Positions 34,275 through 44,004 of a stretch of 64,000 nucleotides of DNA are shown here, piece by piece. The position numbers and the translations under genes are program-made. The DNA is from Theropithecus gelada (taxonomy: Eukaryota; Chordata; Mammalia; Primates; Cercopithecidae), in NCBI RefSeq assembly GCF_003255815.1, contig NC_037673.1:88164980-88228979 (forward strand), written 5' to 3'. Under the pieces are notes generated by a model. It saw only the letters and a program-made list of their open reading frames with translations, searched no databases and had not been told where the DNA came from. Each line of letters begins with the position of its first letter. Position 1 is the first letter of the stretch.

Positions 34275-34471
34275 CACTGGCTCTCAACTGGGAGTGATTT
34301 TGCTCCCATGGAAACATTTTGGTTGTCACAACTGGATGGGATGGTGCTACTGGCATCTGGTGAGTGGAAGTCAAGGATGAAGCCAAGCATCCTACAATGC
34401 AGAGGACAGCCCCCAAAAGAAAAGAGTTATTTGATCCAAAGTATCAATAGTTCTGTGGATGAGACGCTCTG
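34275..34471 (+). mobile_element. hAT-Charlie-type DNA transposon, non-autonomous
   Basis: CACTGGCTCTCAACTGGGAGTGATTTTGCTCCC, TTGGTTGTCACAACTGGATGGGATGGTGCTACTGGCATCTGGTGAGTGG, CATCCTACAATGCAGAGGACAGCCCCC and a closing TCAATAGTTCTGTGGATGAGACGCTCTG match a well-known short hAT element whose ends read CAGTGGTTCTCAACC. Terminal repeats are degraded. The open frame at 34263-34490 is a translation of it. Confidence 0.85.
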
Positions 34472-34599
34472 CAGTAGAGGGGGGATCTAACTTGGCCTAA
34501 ATGAGGAAACCAAAAGTTGCATTTTAACAGAGTTTCACTACATAATACTGACAATTTGTATTATGCAGCATAATCTGAAGCAAACAACATAATTTTAGT

Positions 34600-34815
34600 T
34601 TCAGGCAAATCTGGTATAAATCCTACTTCCTCCACCTATTAACTACATGAGCTTGGGCCCATCTGTACCTCAGTTTTCTCATCTATAAAGCAAGAGATAT
34701 TGGTGGCATCTACTTCACAGAGTAATTATTGGAAATAGTAAGTCATTGTATCCAAAGTGCCTAGAACAGTGCCTGCCCATGGGAAACACTATATGTAATT
34801 TAAACATTAAGTAAA
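34600..34815 (+). repeat. MIR SINE relic
   Basis: GGCAAATCTGGTATAAATCCTACTTCC, CACCTATTAACTACATGAGCTTGGGC, GTACCTCAGTTTTCTCATCTATAAAGC, then TCTACTTCACAGAGTAATTATTGG and GTGCCTAGAACAGTGCCTGCCCATG follow MIR in order. Confidence 0.9.
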
Positions 34816-36924
34816 TGATGAATAACTAAAACAGGCATAAAATGCCTATCTTTCTATGTCAATTCCTCCTCTTTTAACCTTAGTGGTGAAACAGGAAATA
34901 TGACATTGATTGTAGTCATAGCGAGGAGCATAATTATTTGACAACATTGGATTTGTTCTTCTTCAGTGCATTTCATTGTACTACAATATGGCTCACCTCC
35001 AACTGTGTCTGTTTATGAAGTATGTACTGTTTACAGAATGCTAAGTGATGCAAAGATGGATAACCTGATTCCTATGTCTTATTCCTATGTCTTCCTCCGA
35101 TTCAGAAATTCCTAATTGTTGAAAATTAAACTTTGTCTCACATGGAACATCCCCTGCTTTTGTTCCTTTCATTCATGGCTCAAATTCAAATAAAGGTCAC
35201 ACTAGACATCATCATAGCTCTATACAATTGGATGCTGTATTTGCAAAGAATAAATTTTTAGTGAAAAGATCTCAAAATCTATAATGTACCAAAAAGATAT
35301 ATACATTTGCCAATTGGTTTTCTAAATTGGCTGCTTGTATTTTTCTGAAATCTCTATTTTTCTCTGTCTTTCACCTTTACCAGCAGTCTTCTCAACAAAG
35401 CCTTATCAGATACTTCAGAACACTTTCCCTTCTCTGAAGGCTGAAATAAGAATGAAAACGTGTATTGAAACACTCACACATTGTGATGTTTATGGTGGAG
35501 TCATGTTCTCTATAATCGGGGCTTTAAGATTCATTGGGAATAAAAAATCTGTTTACTCTGCTGGAGGAATTAGGCTCTGTAGAAATTGTTTTAGTTCTCT
35601 TTGTTTATAATGATTTGTTAGCTCTTGACTGCAGAAATAATTTTGTTGTTTACATTAATCTATGGTGGCAGTATTAACTTCACATCATACATAAATATAA
35701 TTATTGATCATTACCAGCTGTAATTCAGTGTTAGAATTACAGATTTACATAATTGTGCTATTAAGTATAAACTTGAACTTCATATCTGGGGTCACAAATA
35801 ACTGGAGGCAGTAGAAACGGAAAATTCTGATTATATGTCATTCATATTTTAATATACGCTGTTGCAATTTTGATCAGTGTTAATGTAAATATTTTTATGT
35901 ACTTTACAGAAATGAGATGCTAATGGGTGGAAATTACAGCAATATTGATCTAGCTAATAAAATGTAATACATTAGTAAGAAAGATATTTATTATATGCTT
36001 CAACTATTACTATACATCATCTGCCTAAGGAACATGAGCTGTGTCACCAGCAAAAAAAATGTTTGAACCAGACCCTACAAGCTTCTCCCCATTCACAATC
36101 ATGGTTTTTCTGCTGAATCTTTTATGCTGATGTGGATTCAACAAGAGCAATGCCATTTCTAAAACATGCAACTATTCTCTCTTTATGTAATTATTGCATA
36201 AAAAACATTTTATAATAATCAACAAACAAAGACGTCTAAAAATACTCTTTAAGATGCTACACATGTCTGCATTGTTTAAGTCTCAATAAATGTGCCATGT
36301 GTAAACTATATAGTAAGGCCTAATTTTTAATCTTAGAATTCAATGAGCTAAAATGCCTAAAAAGAATCCAATACTTGGTAAGCAGAATTTCAAATGAAAC
36401 AATTTGGGCTTTGATGTCAAAAACTCAGTAGACACCTAACTTATTAACACTAAATTGAGATTTATGTTTTGAAGCTATTTTTTTAATTTATAAAATCAAA
36501 ACTGAAAAGAAATTTAAATATTAGATAAATTACTAATAAATTACTTGTTTTCTGTTACTAATTCATGTATTTTATTGAATTTTTTGAGATTGCCATTGTC
36601 ATGTGTCAGAATTGATCAAATAGCAATTTCATTTGGTCCAACTCAACTACGTATCTATCTATTGACCTGTCTATCCATCTATATCAACCTACCTTCCTAA
36701 GTATTTTTTCTTAAAGGTAATACATACTTATGAAAAAAATTCCAAAATACACCAAAAGGTAAAAATAAAGCACAAAATTAGTACTCCTATTTCTCCCTTA
36801 TCTTCAACTCTCCTGCCCCAGTTTGATTTTCAGTTATGATTTTTGATTGTATGAATGGTACAATATTCTGTGCCTTGCTTTTGTGCTTATTAAACATAAA
36901 AAAAACCTTTTCATCTTAAGCATA
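34816..36924. other. Unassigned AT-rich non-coding DNA
   Basis: About 2.1 kb. Nothing nameable before about 36640. From there to 36924 the sequence (AAGGTAATACATACTTATG... CTTGCTTTTGTGC) has the look of an old LINE-1 3' flank or another old element, but I cannot assign it. The open frame at 35335-35610 (91 codons) has no recognised domain. Confidence 0.4.
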
Positions 36925-37577
36925 TACTCATGTGTAGTTCAGTAGTGTTAAGCACATTTACAGTGTTACATAATCAATTTCCAGAACTCTTTTCACTTTC
37001 TAAAACTGAAGATCTATACTCCTTCAACAACAACAAATCATTCCTTCTTAGCCTCTAGCTCCTGACAACCACCATTCCCCTTTCTGTCTTTATAAATTTG
37101 ACTACTTTAGGTACCTCATGTAAGTGTAGTCATACAGCATTTGTCTTTTTAGAACTAGCTTGCTTCACTTAATGTCTTTGAGGTTTATCCATGTTGTAGG
37201 ATGATGCAGGATTTCCTTCCTTTTTACAATGCGCTAATATTCCATTGTATGCATACACCATATTTTCTTTATCCATTCACCAGTTGAGGAGCACTTGGGT
37301 TGCTCTCACCTCTTGGCTGTTGTGAATAATGCTGCCAAAAGTTTGGGGGTACAAATGCCTCTTCTAAACTCTGCTTTCAATTTTTTTAAGCACATACTCA
37401 GAAGTGGAATTTTTAGATCACATGAGGATTCTGCTTTCAATAACTAACTTGTTGAGTGGTTTTATCATAAAAAAGTGCTGAATTTTGTCAAGTGCTTTTT
37501 CCACTTTGATTGAGATGATCATGTGGTTTTTGCTTTCATTCTGTTATAGTAATGTGGTATATATTAGGTTGATTGAT
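36925..37577 (-). mobile_element. Old L1M, 3' UTR joined to an ORF2 segment, antisense
   Basis: The plus strand follows the reverse complement of an old L1M 3' UTR: GTGTAGTTCAGTAGTGTTAAGC, CTGACAACCACCATTCCCC, AAATTTGACTACTTTAGGTACCTCATG, ATATTCCATTGTATGCATACACCATATTTTC, CACTTGGGTTGCTC, GAATAATGCTGCC and CAGAAGTGGAATTTTTAGATC. After about 37440 it jumps to an ORF2 region, TTGTTGAGTGGTTTTATCATAAAAAAG and GAGATGATCATGTGGTTTTTG. The sequence expected between them is missing, so there is an internal deletion or junction of two copies. It abuts the younger L1P. Confidence 0.88.
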
Positions 37578-38912
37578 TTATTTATTTTTATTATACTTTA
37601 AGTTCTGGGATACATGTGCAAAATGCACAGGTTTTATCTGCACGTTTAATACATTTAATCTAGAATTTATCCATTTCTTTTAGATTTTCTAGTTTATTTG
37701 CATAGAGGTGTTTATAGTGTTCTTTGATGGTAGTTTGTATTTCTGTGGGGTCAGTGATGATATACCCTTTATCATTTTTTGTTGTGTCTATTTGATTCTT
37801 CTCTCTTTTTTTCTTTATTAGCCTGGCTAGAAGTCTATCTATTTTGTGAATCTTTTCAAAAAACCAGCTCCTGGGTTCCTTGATTTTTTTCAGGGGATTT
37901 TCGTTTCTCTATGTCCTTCAGTTCTGCTCTGATCTTAGTTATTTCTTGCCTTCTGCTAGCTTTTGAATTTGTTTGCTCTTGCTTCTCTAAGTTCTTTTAA
38001 TTGTGATGTTAGGGTGTCGATTTTAGATCTTTCCCGCTTTCTCATGTGGCCATTTAATGCTATATATTTTCCTTTAAACACTGCTTTAGCTATGTCCCAG
38101 AGATTCTGGTAGGTTATGTCTCTGTTCTCATTGGTTTTAAAGAACTTACTTGTTTCTGCCTTAATTTCATTATTTACCCAGTAGTCATTCAGGAGCAGGT
38201 TGTTCAGTTTCCATGCAGTTGTACAGTTTTGAGTGAGTTTCTTAATCCTGAGTTCTAATTTGATTGCACTGTGGTCTGAGAGACTGTTATGATTTCTGCC
38301 CTTTTGCATTTGCTGGGGAGAATTTTACTTCCAATTATGTGGTTGATTTTAGTATAAATGTTATGTGGTGCTGAGAAGAATGTATATTCTGTTGATTTTG
38401 GGTGGAGACTTCTGTAGATGTCTATTAGGTCCACCTGGTCCAGAGCTGAGTTCAAGCCCTGAATATCCATAATTTTCTGTCTTATTGATCCATCTAATAT
38501 TGACAGTGGGGTGTTAAAATCTCTCACTATTATTGTGTGAGAGTCTAAGTCTCTTTGTAGGTCTCTGAGAACTTGCTTTATGACTCTGGGTGCTCCTGTA
38601 TTGGGTGTGTATATATTTAGAATAATTAGTTCTTCTTGTTGCATTGATACTTTTACCATTATGTAATGCCATTCTTTGTCTCTTTTGATCTTTGTTGATT
38701 TAAAGTCTGTTTTATCAGAGACTAGGATTGCAACCCCTGCTCTTTTTTTGCTTTCCAGTTGCTTCATAAATATTCCTCCATCCCTTTATTTTGAGCCTAT
38801 TTGTGTCTTTGCATGTGAGATGGGTCTCCTGAGTACAGCACACCATTGGGGTCTTGACTCTTTATCCAATTTGCCAGTCTGTGTCTTTTAATTGGGGCAG
38901 TTAGCTCATTTT
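37578..38912 (-). mobile_element. L1P LINE-1, 5'-truncated with large internal deletion, antisense
   Basis: The first 60 bases (TTATTATACTTTAAGTTCTGGGATACATGTGC) are the reverse complement of a primate L1 3' end. At about 37640 the sequence jumps to ORF2 just downstream of the endonuclease (ATCCATTTCTTTTAGATTTTCTAG, GGTCAGTGATGATATACCC, AAACCAGCTCCTGGGTTCCTTG) and runs to near the ORF2 start at 38912 (CTGTGTCTTTTAATTGGGG). The reverse transcriptase, C-terminal domain and most of the 3' UTR are absent, roughly 3 kb by comparison with a complete L1. ORF1 and the 5' UTR are missing too. High similarity to L1P consensus shows it is younger than the L1M around it. Confidence 0.93.
37956..38900 (-). 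pseudogene. L1 ORF2 endonuclease-domain pseudogene
   Basis: Minus-strand frames at 38255-38767 (170 codons) and 37956-38309 (117 codons) together cover most of an APE-like LINE-1 endonuclease domain and the start of the region that follows. The domain nicks target DNA at TTTT/AA during retrotransposition. Visible landmarks: a QETH-type glutamate motif around 38860 in a different frame, DFN near 38470 (the catalytic Asp and Asn are kept), KINH near 38340 where the family has an aspartate in place of the asparagine, and SDHS near 38280 in the second frame. At least two frame changes (about 38300 and about 38860) and a stop near 38780 break it. It is non-functional, being also without reverse transcriptase. 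Confidence 0.9.
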
Positions 38913-39386
38913 GTATGCATATGGCTAGCTAGGTACCCTGAAAAAAATTGAATGAATATTACATTTTCCCCAAGTAATTTGAATGCCATTCTTATCATAT
39001 ATTTATTTTCCATATTTCTTTTGTCTATGTTTTCCTAAGGGCCAGAGTTTTATTTATTAAATTTTATTACTTTCTGGTTACTCCTCTTTCAATATTCTCA
39101 CTTATTGAAATTGTCTTATATATTTCTTTATGTTTATTCATATATGTTCTATATATTAGAACATGTATTCATATATTATCTAGCAGTTTTCTAATTGCTA
39201 AAAAAATTTCATTGATGTTCTCATTCATAAACACTGAATTTGTATACTAATTTAGAGATTATTGCCATTTTTGTAATATTGTAGTCTTGCTATTCTCAAA
39301 TAAGGTAACATTTCCATCTATTTAAGTCCCCTTGTTTTCAAAAGTTTATTTCATACATTCTCTACTAATTTTACTCCTAAATGTTC
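38913..39386 (-). mobile_element. Old L1M ORF2 segment, antisense, part 1
   Basis: TGTATGCATATGGCTAGCTAGG, TTTGAATGCCATTCTTATCATATATTT, TTTGTCTATG, AAACACTGAATTTGTATACTAATTTAGAG, ATTGCCATTTTTGTAATATTGTAG and CATTTCCATCTATTTAAGTCC follow the antisense order of an old L1M ORF2 (GCATATGGCTAGCCAG, TTGCATTGAATCTGTAGATC, CATTTTAACAATATTGATTC, TTTCCATTTATTTAAGTC). It is cut by the MLT1 LTR at 39387. Confidence 0.85.
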
Positions 39387-39756
39387 TGTAGGAGCCTGTT
39401 AAGGCTTTCATTAAAAATATCATAAACTAGGTGGCTTAAATAAAGAAAATGTATTTTGTCATAGTTCTGGAGGCTAGAAACTTTAACAGCAAGGATTCAG
39501 CAAGGTTCAGTTTCTAGTGAGGACTCTCCTCCTAACTTTTGGATGGTTGCTTTCTTGCTGTATCCTCACACGGTAGACAGAGAGAAAGCAAGGTCTCTGT
39601 TGTCTCTTCTTATAAGGACATTAATTCTGTAGGACTTATTCCATAGGCCCCAAGCCTTATGATTCATTTTAATTTCTTTCTTACTTCAAATAAAGTCACA
39701 TTGGAGTTAAAGCTTCAGCATATGACTTTTGAGGGAAGACAGTACAGTCCATAGCA
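39387..39756 (-). mobile_element. MLT1-type MaLR solo LTR, antisense
   Basis: The plus strand reads TGTAGGAGCCTGTTAAGGC..., AACTAGGTGGCTTAAATAAAG, TTTTGTCATAGTTCTGGAGGCTAGAAAC, CTTGCTGTATCCTCACACGG, CTTCTTATAAGGACATTAATTC, AAGTCACATTGGAGTTAAAGCTTCAGCATATG and AGTCCATAGCA, the reverse complement of an MLT1A-D-class LTR. Flanking pentamers TGTTC (39382-39386) and TATTC (39757-39761) match at 4 of 5. No internal region. It sits inside the L1M ORF2 segment, which continues beyond it. Confidence 0.95.
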
Positions 39757-40095
39757 TATTCATCTTTCATGTTACTATTATAAATGGAATATGTTTTCCA
39801 TTTTGTTTATGTAAGAAAGCCATAAACTTTTTGTATCAGTTTTGTAATGAGAAACCTTGCTCTGTTGTCTTAATGTTTGTAATAGTTTTGGGGTCAAATA
39901 TATTGGCTATTCCAGATATAAAGTCCTAAAATCAGATGATAATATTTCTTTCTTATTTGACATTTTTACCTTATATATTTTCCTTATTTAATTGAATTGC
40001 TTAGTACTCCAAGACCATTATTAAAACATAGTGATGGAAATTGATACATTATTTGCTATTCATAATGAGAATATTAATTCATTATTTTTTACATG
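39757..40095 (-). mobile_element. Old L1M ORF2 segment, antisense, part 2
   Basis: Continues the L1M after the LTR: TACTATTATAAATGGAATATGTTTTCC, TTTTTGTATCAGTTTTGTAATGAGAAACCTTGCT, ATTTCTTTCTTATTTGACATTTTTACCTTATATATTTTCC and TTGAATTGCTTAGTACTCCAAGACC, paralleling antisense ORF2 boxes (GATTTTGTATCCTGCAACCTTGCT, TTTGGATGCCTTTTATTTC, CTAATTGCTCTGGCTAGGACTTCC). Confidence 0.85.
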
Positions 40096-40109
40096 AGAAG
40101 AAAATCAGA

Positions 40110-40394
40110 GCTTGGGGTGGTGGCTCATGCCTATAATCCCAGAACTTTGGGAGACCAAGGCAGGTGGATATCTTGAGGTTAGCAGTTTGAGACCAGTCTG
40201 GCCAACATGGTGAAACTCCATCTCTTCTAAAAATAAAAAAATTAGTCGAGTGTGATGGTGCATGCCTGTAATTCCAGCTACTCAGGAGGCTAAGGCAGGA
40301 GAATTGCTTGAACCTGGGAAGTGGTGGTTGCAGGGAGCCAAGATTGTCCCACTGAACTCCAGCCCTGATGACAGAGTAAGATTTTATCTCAAAA
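40110..40394 (+). mobile_element. Alu SINE (diverged AluS/J-type)
   Basis: GCTTGGGGTGGTGGCTCATGCCTATAATCCCAG opens the left monomer, with linker AAAAATAAAAAAATTAG and a right monomer ending GATGACAGAGTAAGATTTTATCTC. Its A-tail has evolved into the long purine microsatellite that follows. Target duplication unclear because of the microsatellite. Open frame 40262-40618 is Alu plus microsatellite. Confidence 0.95.
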
Positions 40395-40614
40395 GGAAAG
40401 GAAAGGAAAGGAAAGGAAAGGAAAGGAAAGGAAAGGAAAGGAAAGGAAAGGAAAGGAAAGGAAAGGAAAGGAAAGGAAAGGAAAGGAAGAAAGAAGGGAG
40501 GGAGGGAGGGAGGGAGGGAGGGAAGGAAGGAAAGAAAGAAGGAAGGAAGGAAGGAAGGAAGGAAGGAAGGAAGGAAGGAAGGAAGGAAAGAAGGAAGGAA
40601 GGGAAGGAAGGAAA
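40391..40614. repeat. AAAGG / GGGA / GGAA purine microsatellite (Alu tail)
   Basis: About 100 bases of AAAGG pentamers are followed by GGGA tetramers and then by GGAA tetramers with AAAG interruptions. All-purine on the plus strand over more than 200 bases, so it has triplex (H-DNA) potential. It grew from the tail of the Alu at 40110-40394. Both strands stay open for long frames but the proteins are only repeats. Confidence 0.97.
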
Positions 40615-40992
40615 TTAGATCCAGACATATTATTCTATGGTCAAGAAAATATATAAAGCTATTTTCAATAAAGAAAAAATACTATTATTGGACACAATTT
40701 ATTAAATATTTTGTTGTTAATATTATATTATACTTGGAAAAAAAATAATGAGTAGAAAACAAGTACACATAGATTTTGATGATATTTGTAGGTGCAGGGT
40801 TTTGGACTTTTAGTTTTAAAACCAGATTTTTAAAAGCAAATATACTTTACAGATTAAGAGAATGAGAAATACCAAAACAGTTCTTCCTCACTCATTAGAA
40901 CAGTAAATATAGAAAATGCTTAGGTTAGACCTCCACTCAAAATCTGTTTTATAGAAAGTGTTGGTTTTTTTTTTTTTTTTTTTTTAACCCCC
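40615..40992. other. Unassigned AT-rich DNA ending in a T run
   Basis: No gene or named element. A T run of 21 bases lies at 40965-40985, directly before the probable LTR. Confidence 0.5.
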
Positions 40993-41541
40993 TGTGTAGT
41001 AATTGTCTCTCAATTCTTTCAACAAATAAAAGTTAAGGGGATAAAAATCCCACTGGGGTACTAATTCCCCATCACAGAACAATTCTCCAGGTGACCTTGT
41101 ACCAACCCAGTTCTCTCCCCTTTCTTGCTTGTAGTTCTCGAGAATAACTTTAGATTGTGGTGCAAATGCAACATCCTGAGATGAGGGGAGCTTGTCAGAA
41201 AAACTCTGGCTCTCTTCCAGTCCCCACCCTGGAATCAGGACGTACCTCAAGGCTTTAACCCAGCATGTCTTGTGACCTCCAAGGTATAAAACCAGAATGG
41301 ACAACTTTCCAGCACCCCTCAGCTTCAGTATCTGTAGGGTATGCACAGATGAAACTCCATCTGCCCTGCGCAGCTTTCCTGAGCCTTGTAAGACTGGCTC
41401 ATAATGTATCCTAAGATTCTATTGTTCCTTGCTGCCTATCTGTAAATAATAAACCTTTTTTAGGTAACTTACATATGTTGGTGTTCTGTCTCACTGGATT
41501 CAGACAAGTTAATAAACAGTGCACACTGAACCTGCTTAACA
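40993..41541 (+). mobile_element. Probable class I endogenous retroviral solo LTR
   Basis: A roughly 550-base block opens with TGTGTAGTAATTG and can be closed at CTTAACA (41541), giving TG...CA ends. It has a TATA box TATAAA at 41285-41290 and a polyadenylation signal AATAAA at 41448-41453, followed by TTGGTGTTCTGTCTCACTGG, the order U3-R-U5 of a gammaretrovirus-like LTR. Flanking tetramers CCCC and CCCA match at 3 of 4. The GC content is higher than its surroundings. No internal viral genes are present. The minus-strand open frame at 40984-41346 (120 codons) runs antisense through it and shows no domain. Family name not assigned. Confidence 0.6.
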
Positions 41542-41599
41542 CCCATTAATTCCTCTATTCAGCATCAGTACTATTCTTTTCAGTCAACATTTTGTAAAT

Positions 41600-41735
41600 C
41601 TATCTATAATTCATTCAACAGATAAATCACAATTGAGTCTTGCTATGTACTAGGCACTTGGACTAGGTAACAGATATATCAATAAAAGTAGAAAGTGGTC
41701 TACAAACAACAAGAGTAGTTGTTTGAGCAGTGGGA
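41600..41735 (-). repeat. LINE-2 3' end relic, antisense
   Basis: TAATTCATTCAACAGATAAATCACAATTGAGTCTTGCTATGTACTAGGCACTTGGACTAGG matches the antisense L2 end (CATTCAACAAATATTTATTGAGCACCTACTATGTGCCAGGCACTG). Confidence 0.8.
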
Positions 41736-42589
41736 GTAGCCATAATGACAGGGGGAAAAAACAAAAAGTATATTAATTTCTCATAGCCTGTTGGTGGACA
41801 CTATGAGTATTTGAAATTGTTAAATCCAAAAAAAGAGAAGTCTTCATGTACTGTAGAAATGTGGAAAACCACTCAACCTTTGTATAACTCAAATAATTTT
41901 TCCATAAAACAAAGACACTTGTGAAATAGTCTGTAACGTGATTCCATTTCATGTTTAATCTTTATCAATTTTTTGAATCTTATTATTTGTTTCATCTTAC
42001 CCTATGAATTTCAGTGGTCTTTGGTTGGCTTGGCTTGGCTTGGCTATTGATAATGTTCAGTTGATCATTTAATACATATAATTGGAGGAAGAAAAAGAAG
42101 TAGGTGAATAATCAAATAAAGGGTAATAGAAGAAAAGCTTTGTTGTTGCTGCTGCAGTTTAGTTTCCTTTGTTTTCTTGTTTATATTATTTAGTGCTTCC
42201 TTTGTAAAGTCAGATAAGACAGAAAATGTATTAACCTCACCTATTCTTTCTTTGTCATTCTCCTTTACCACTGAGGCAACTGGTTGCCAGCACCATCTAT
42301 CTTAGCTATCTTCTCTGCCAATGTACTGGACAGTCATAATTAAGGTGTTACCAGTTTTCCAGATTGTGTGGGTTTGTAGTTTTTCTACTAATTCTCAAAG
42401 CCAACTGCCCATATACCCTAAGTTCTAGCTTTGTCAAATACTTGCAGGCCTCCTGACTGTTTTCTATGCCTAACTCTTTGTCTGCTAGACTTTCTCTGCT
42501 TAGTATGTTTTCTCTACACTTAGCCCTTTCTCACTTGAATCACCTTACATCTTCCAATCCCTTTGGCTACCCTAAAGTTTTTTTCTTTT
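41736..42589. other. Unassigned non-coding DNA
   Basis: About 850 bases. No gene is supported. The last part (from about 42460, pyrimidine-rich) may be an unrecognised upstream portion of the LINE-2 that follows. TTGGC pentamers repeat at 42022-42045. Confidence 0.5.
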
Positions 42590-42885
42590 GCTGTCAAATA
42601 AAAATTACTCATTATACAATATTAAATTCAAGTGCCACTTCATCATTAAACCTTTGCTGATGACAAAATCTCTCAGATAACAAATATTGACCACCTTTTC
42701 CTTCACGTCTTACCTGTTAGTATTCCTTTCCTCTTGTATCACAGTGCCTATATTTTTGATTTACCCACTAGAGTGTATACTACACTAAGGCAGAAATTTT
42801 TCTGTTTTGTTTATTGTTGTATTTTCTAAAACTATGTCTGATATTTAGCAAGTGCCTAATAAACATTTAATGGATATTGCTCTGA
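42590..42885 (+). mobile_element. LINE-2 3' end
   Basis: TTCAAGTGCCACTTCATCATTAAACCTTTGCTGATGAC, CACAGTGCCTATATTTTTG, CCCACTAGAGTGTATACTAC, GCAGAAATTTTTCTGTTTTGTTTATTGTTGTATTTTC and AGCAAGTGCCTAATAAACATTTAATGG follow the LINE-2 3' end in order (GAAGCCTTCCCTGAC, CCCACTAGAATGTAAGCTCC, TTTGTCTGTTTTGTTCACTGC, GTGCTCAATAAATATTTG). Confidence 0.88.
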
Positions 42886-43018
42886 TTTGTTTACACGTTT
42901 ATATACTATTCAACTACAAGTCACCTGAGTCCATAAACCTAGCCAGAATATAAATAAGTGTTTAATTAATGCTTATTGAAGTTGTTTTCTTAAAGTAACC
43001 TAAAATTATTTCATAATA

Positions 43019-43538
43019 AGAGAGGGTTCTTGGATCTCGTGCAAGAAAGATTATTCAGGGCGAGAGTCGAGCAAAAGCAAGTGGATTAAGAAAGTAGAGG
43101 AATAAAAGAAAAAAGAATGGCTATTCCATAGACAGCAGACTCAAGGGCTGCTGTTTGCCCATTTTTATGGTTATTTCTTGATGATATGCTAAACAAGTGA
43201 TGGATTATTCATGTCTCCCCTTTTTAGACCATATAGGGTAAATTCCTGATGTTGCCATGACATCTGTAAACTGTCATGGCACTGGTAGGAGGATAGCAGT
43301 GAGGATGACCAGAGGTAACTCTTGTGGCCCTCTTGGTTTTGGTGGATTTTAGCAGGGTTCTTTACTGCAAACCATTTTGTCAGCAAGGTCTTTATTACCT
43401 GTATCTTGTGTTGGCTTCCTATCTCATCCTGTAACTTAGAATCACTAACTGTCTGGGAATGCAGCCCAGTAGGTTTCAACCTTATTTTACCTAGCTCCTA
43501 TTCAAGATGGAGTTGCTATGGTTCAAATGCCTCTGACA
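43019..43538 (-). mobile_element. Class I endogenous retroviral solo LTR, antisense, 3'-truncated
   Basis: On the minus strand it opens TGTCAGAGGCATTTGAACC, ATGGAGTTGC-type CAACTCCATCTTGAATAGG, then CTACTGGGCTGCATTCCCAG, CATTCTAAG-type blocks, CAAGATACAGGTAATAAAGACC and ACCATAAAAATGGGC (TATA region), and ends TCCAAGAACCCTCT, an R/U5 motif of class I LTRs. Most of U5 is absent at the 43019 side. I know this as a dispersed primate LTR but do not assign the family name. No viral genes are attached. Open frames at 43189-43479 and 43322-43573 lie within it. Confidence 0.85.
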
Positions 43539-44004
43539 TTTCCAGTGAATTTTTAAGCCTCATTAGCCTTTAAAATTATTATTTTTCTCCTTTTCTGCCA
43601 GGAAACACTAGAAATGCTCCAGAAATAGACAGCCTATGCTTCCTTCTGATAAGTTACCAAGAGCCCTTTCAGGAGGCTACTCAATGCTCCATCAAGGTAC
43701 CATGCTCAACAACTCAGACTCGAGGATACAATGAGAGTTTATTATGGGAGACAGACTATAATGAAACTAAAGAACTTTCTCTTTTTTATTTCTTCTTCAA
43801 TCTACTAGCTCTCTGAAAAATATATATATATAAGTGTGTATATATATATATATATGTGTGTGTGTATATATAGGATGAAACCTCTACCTATGGGGTTATT
43901 ACCCAGCTATGTTAAGCCAGGAGAATATGACATCAAAATAAATTGTTCTTGATTAAATGCAACACCAGACATACACAAGTCAAGCAAAAGCTTTTTTACT
44001 CTTA
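43539..44004. other. Unassigned DNA with a TA/TG microsatellite
   Basis: No gene. A compound TA/GT microsatellite at 43818-43873 is the only clear feature. Confidence 0.5.
43818..43873. repeat. TA and TG compound microsatellite
   Basis: Alternating TA runs separated by GTGTG blocks; likely length-polymorphic. Confidence 0.95.

Noticed and set aside
35335..35610. 91-codon plus-strand open frame
   Set aside because: No recognisable domain or exon signals.
40262..40628. Open frames of 118 and 79 codons on opposite strands, Lys/Glu/Gly-rich and Phe/Leu/Pro/Ser-rich
   Set aside because: They translate an Alu end and the purine microsatellite; low-complexity frames on both strands at once are a repeat artefact.
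40984..41346. 120-codon minus-strand open frame
   Set aside because: It runs antisense through an LTR-like block with sense-strand TATA and AATAAA; no domain is recognisable.
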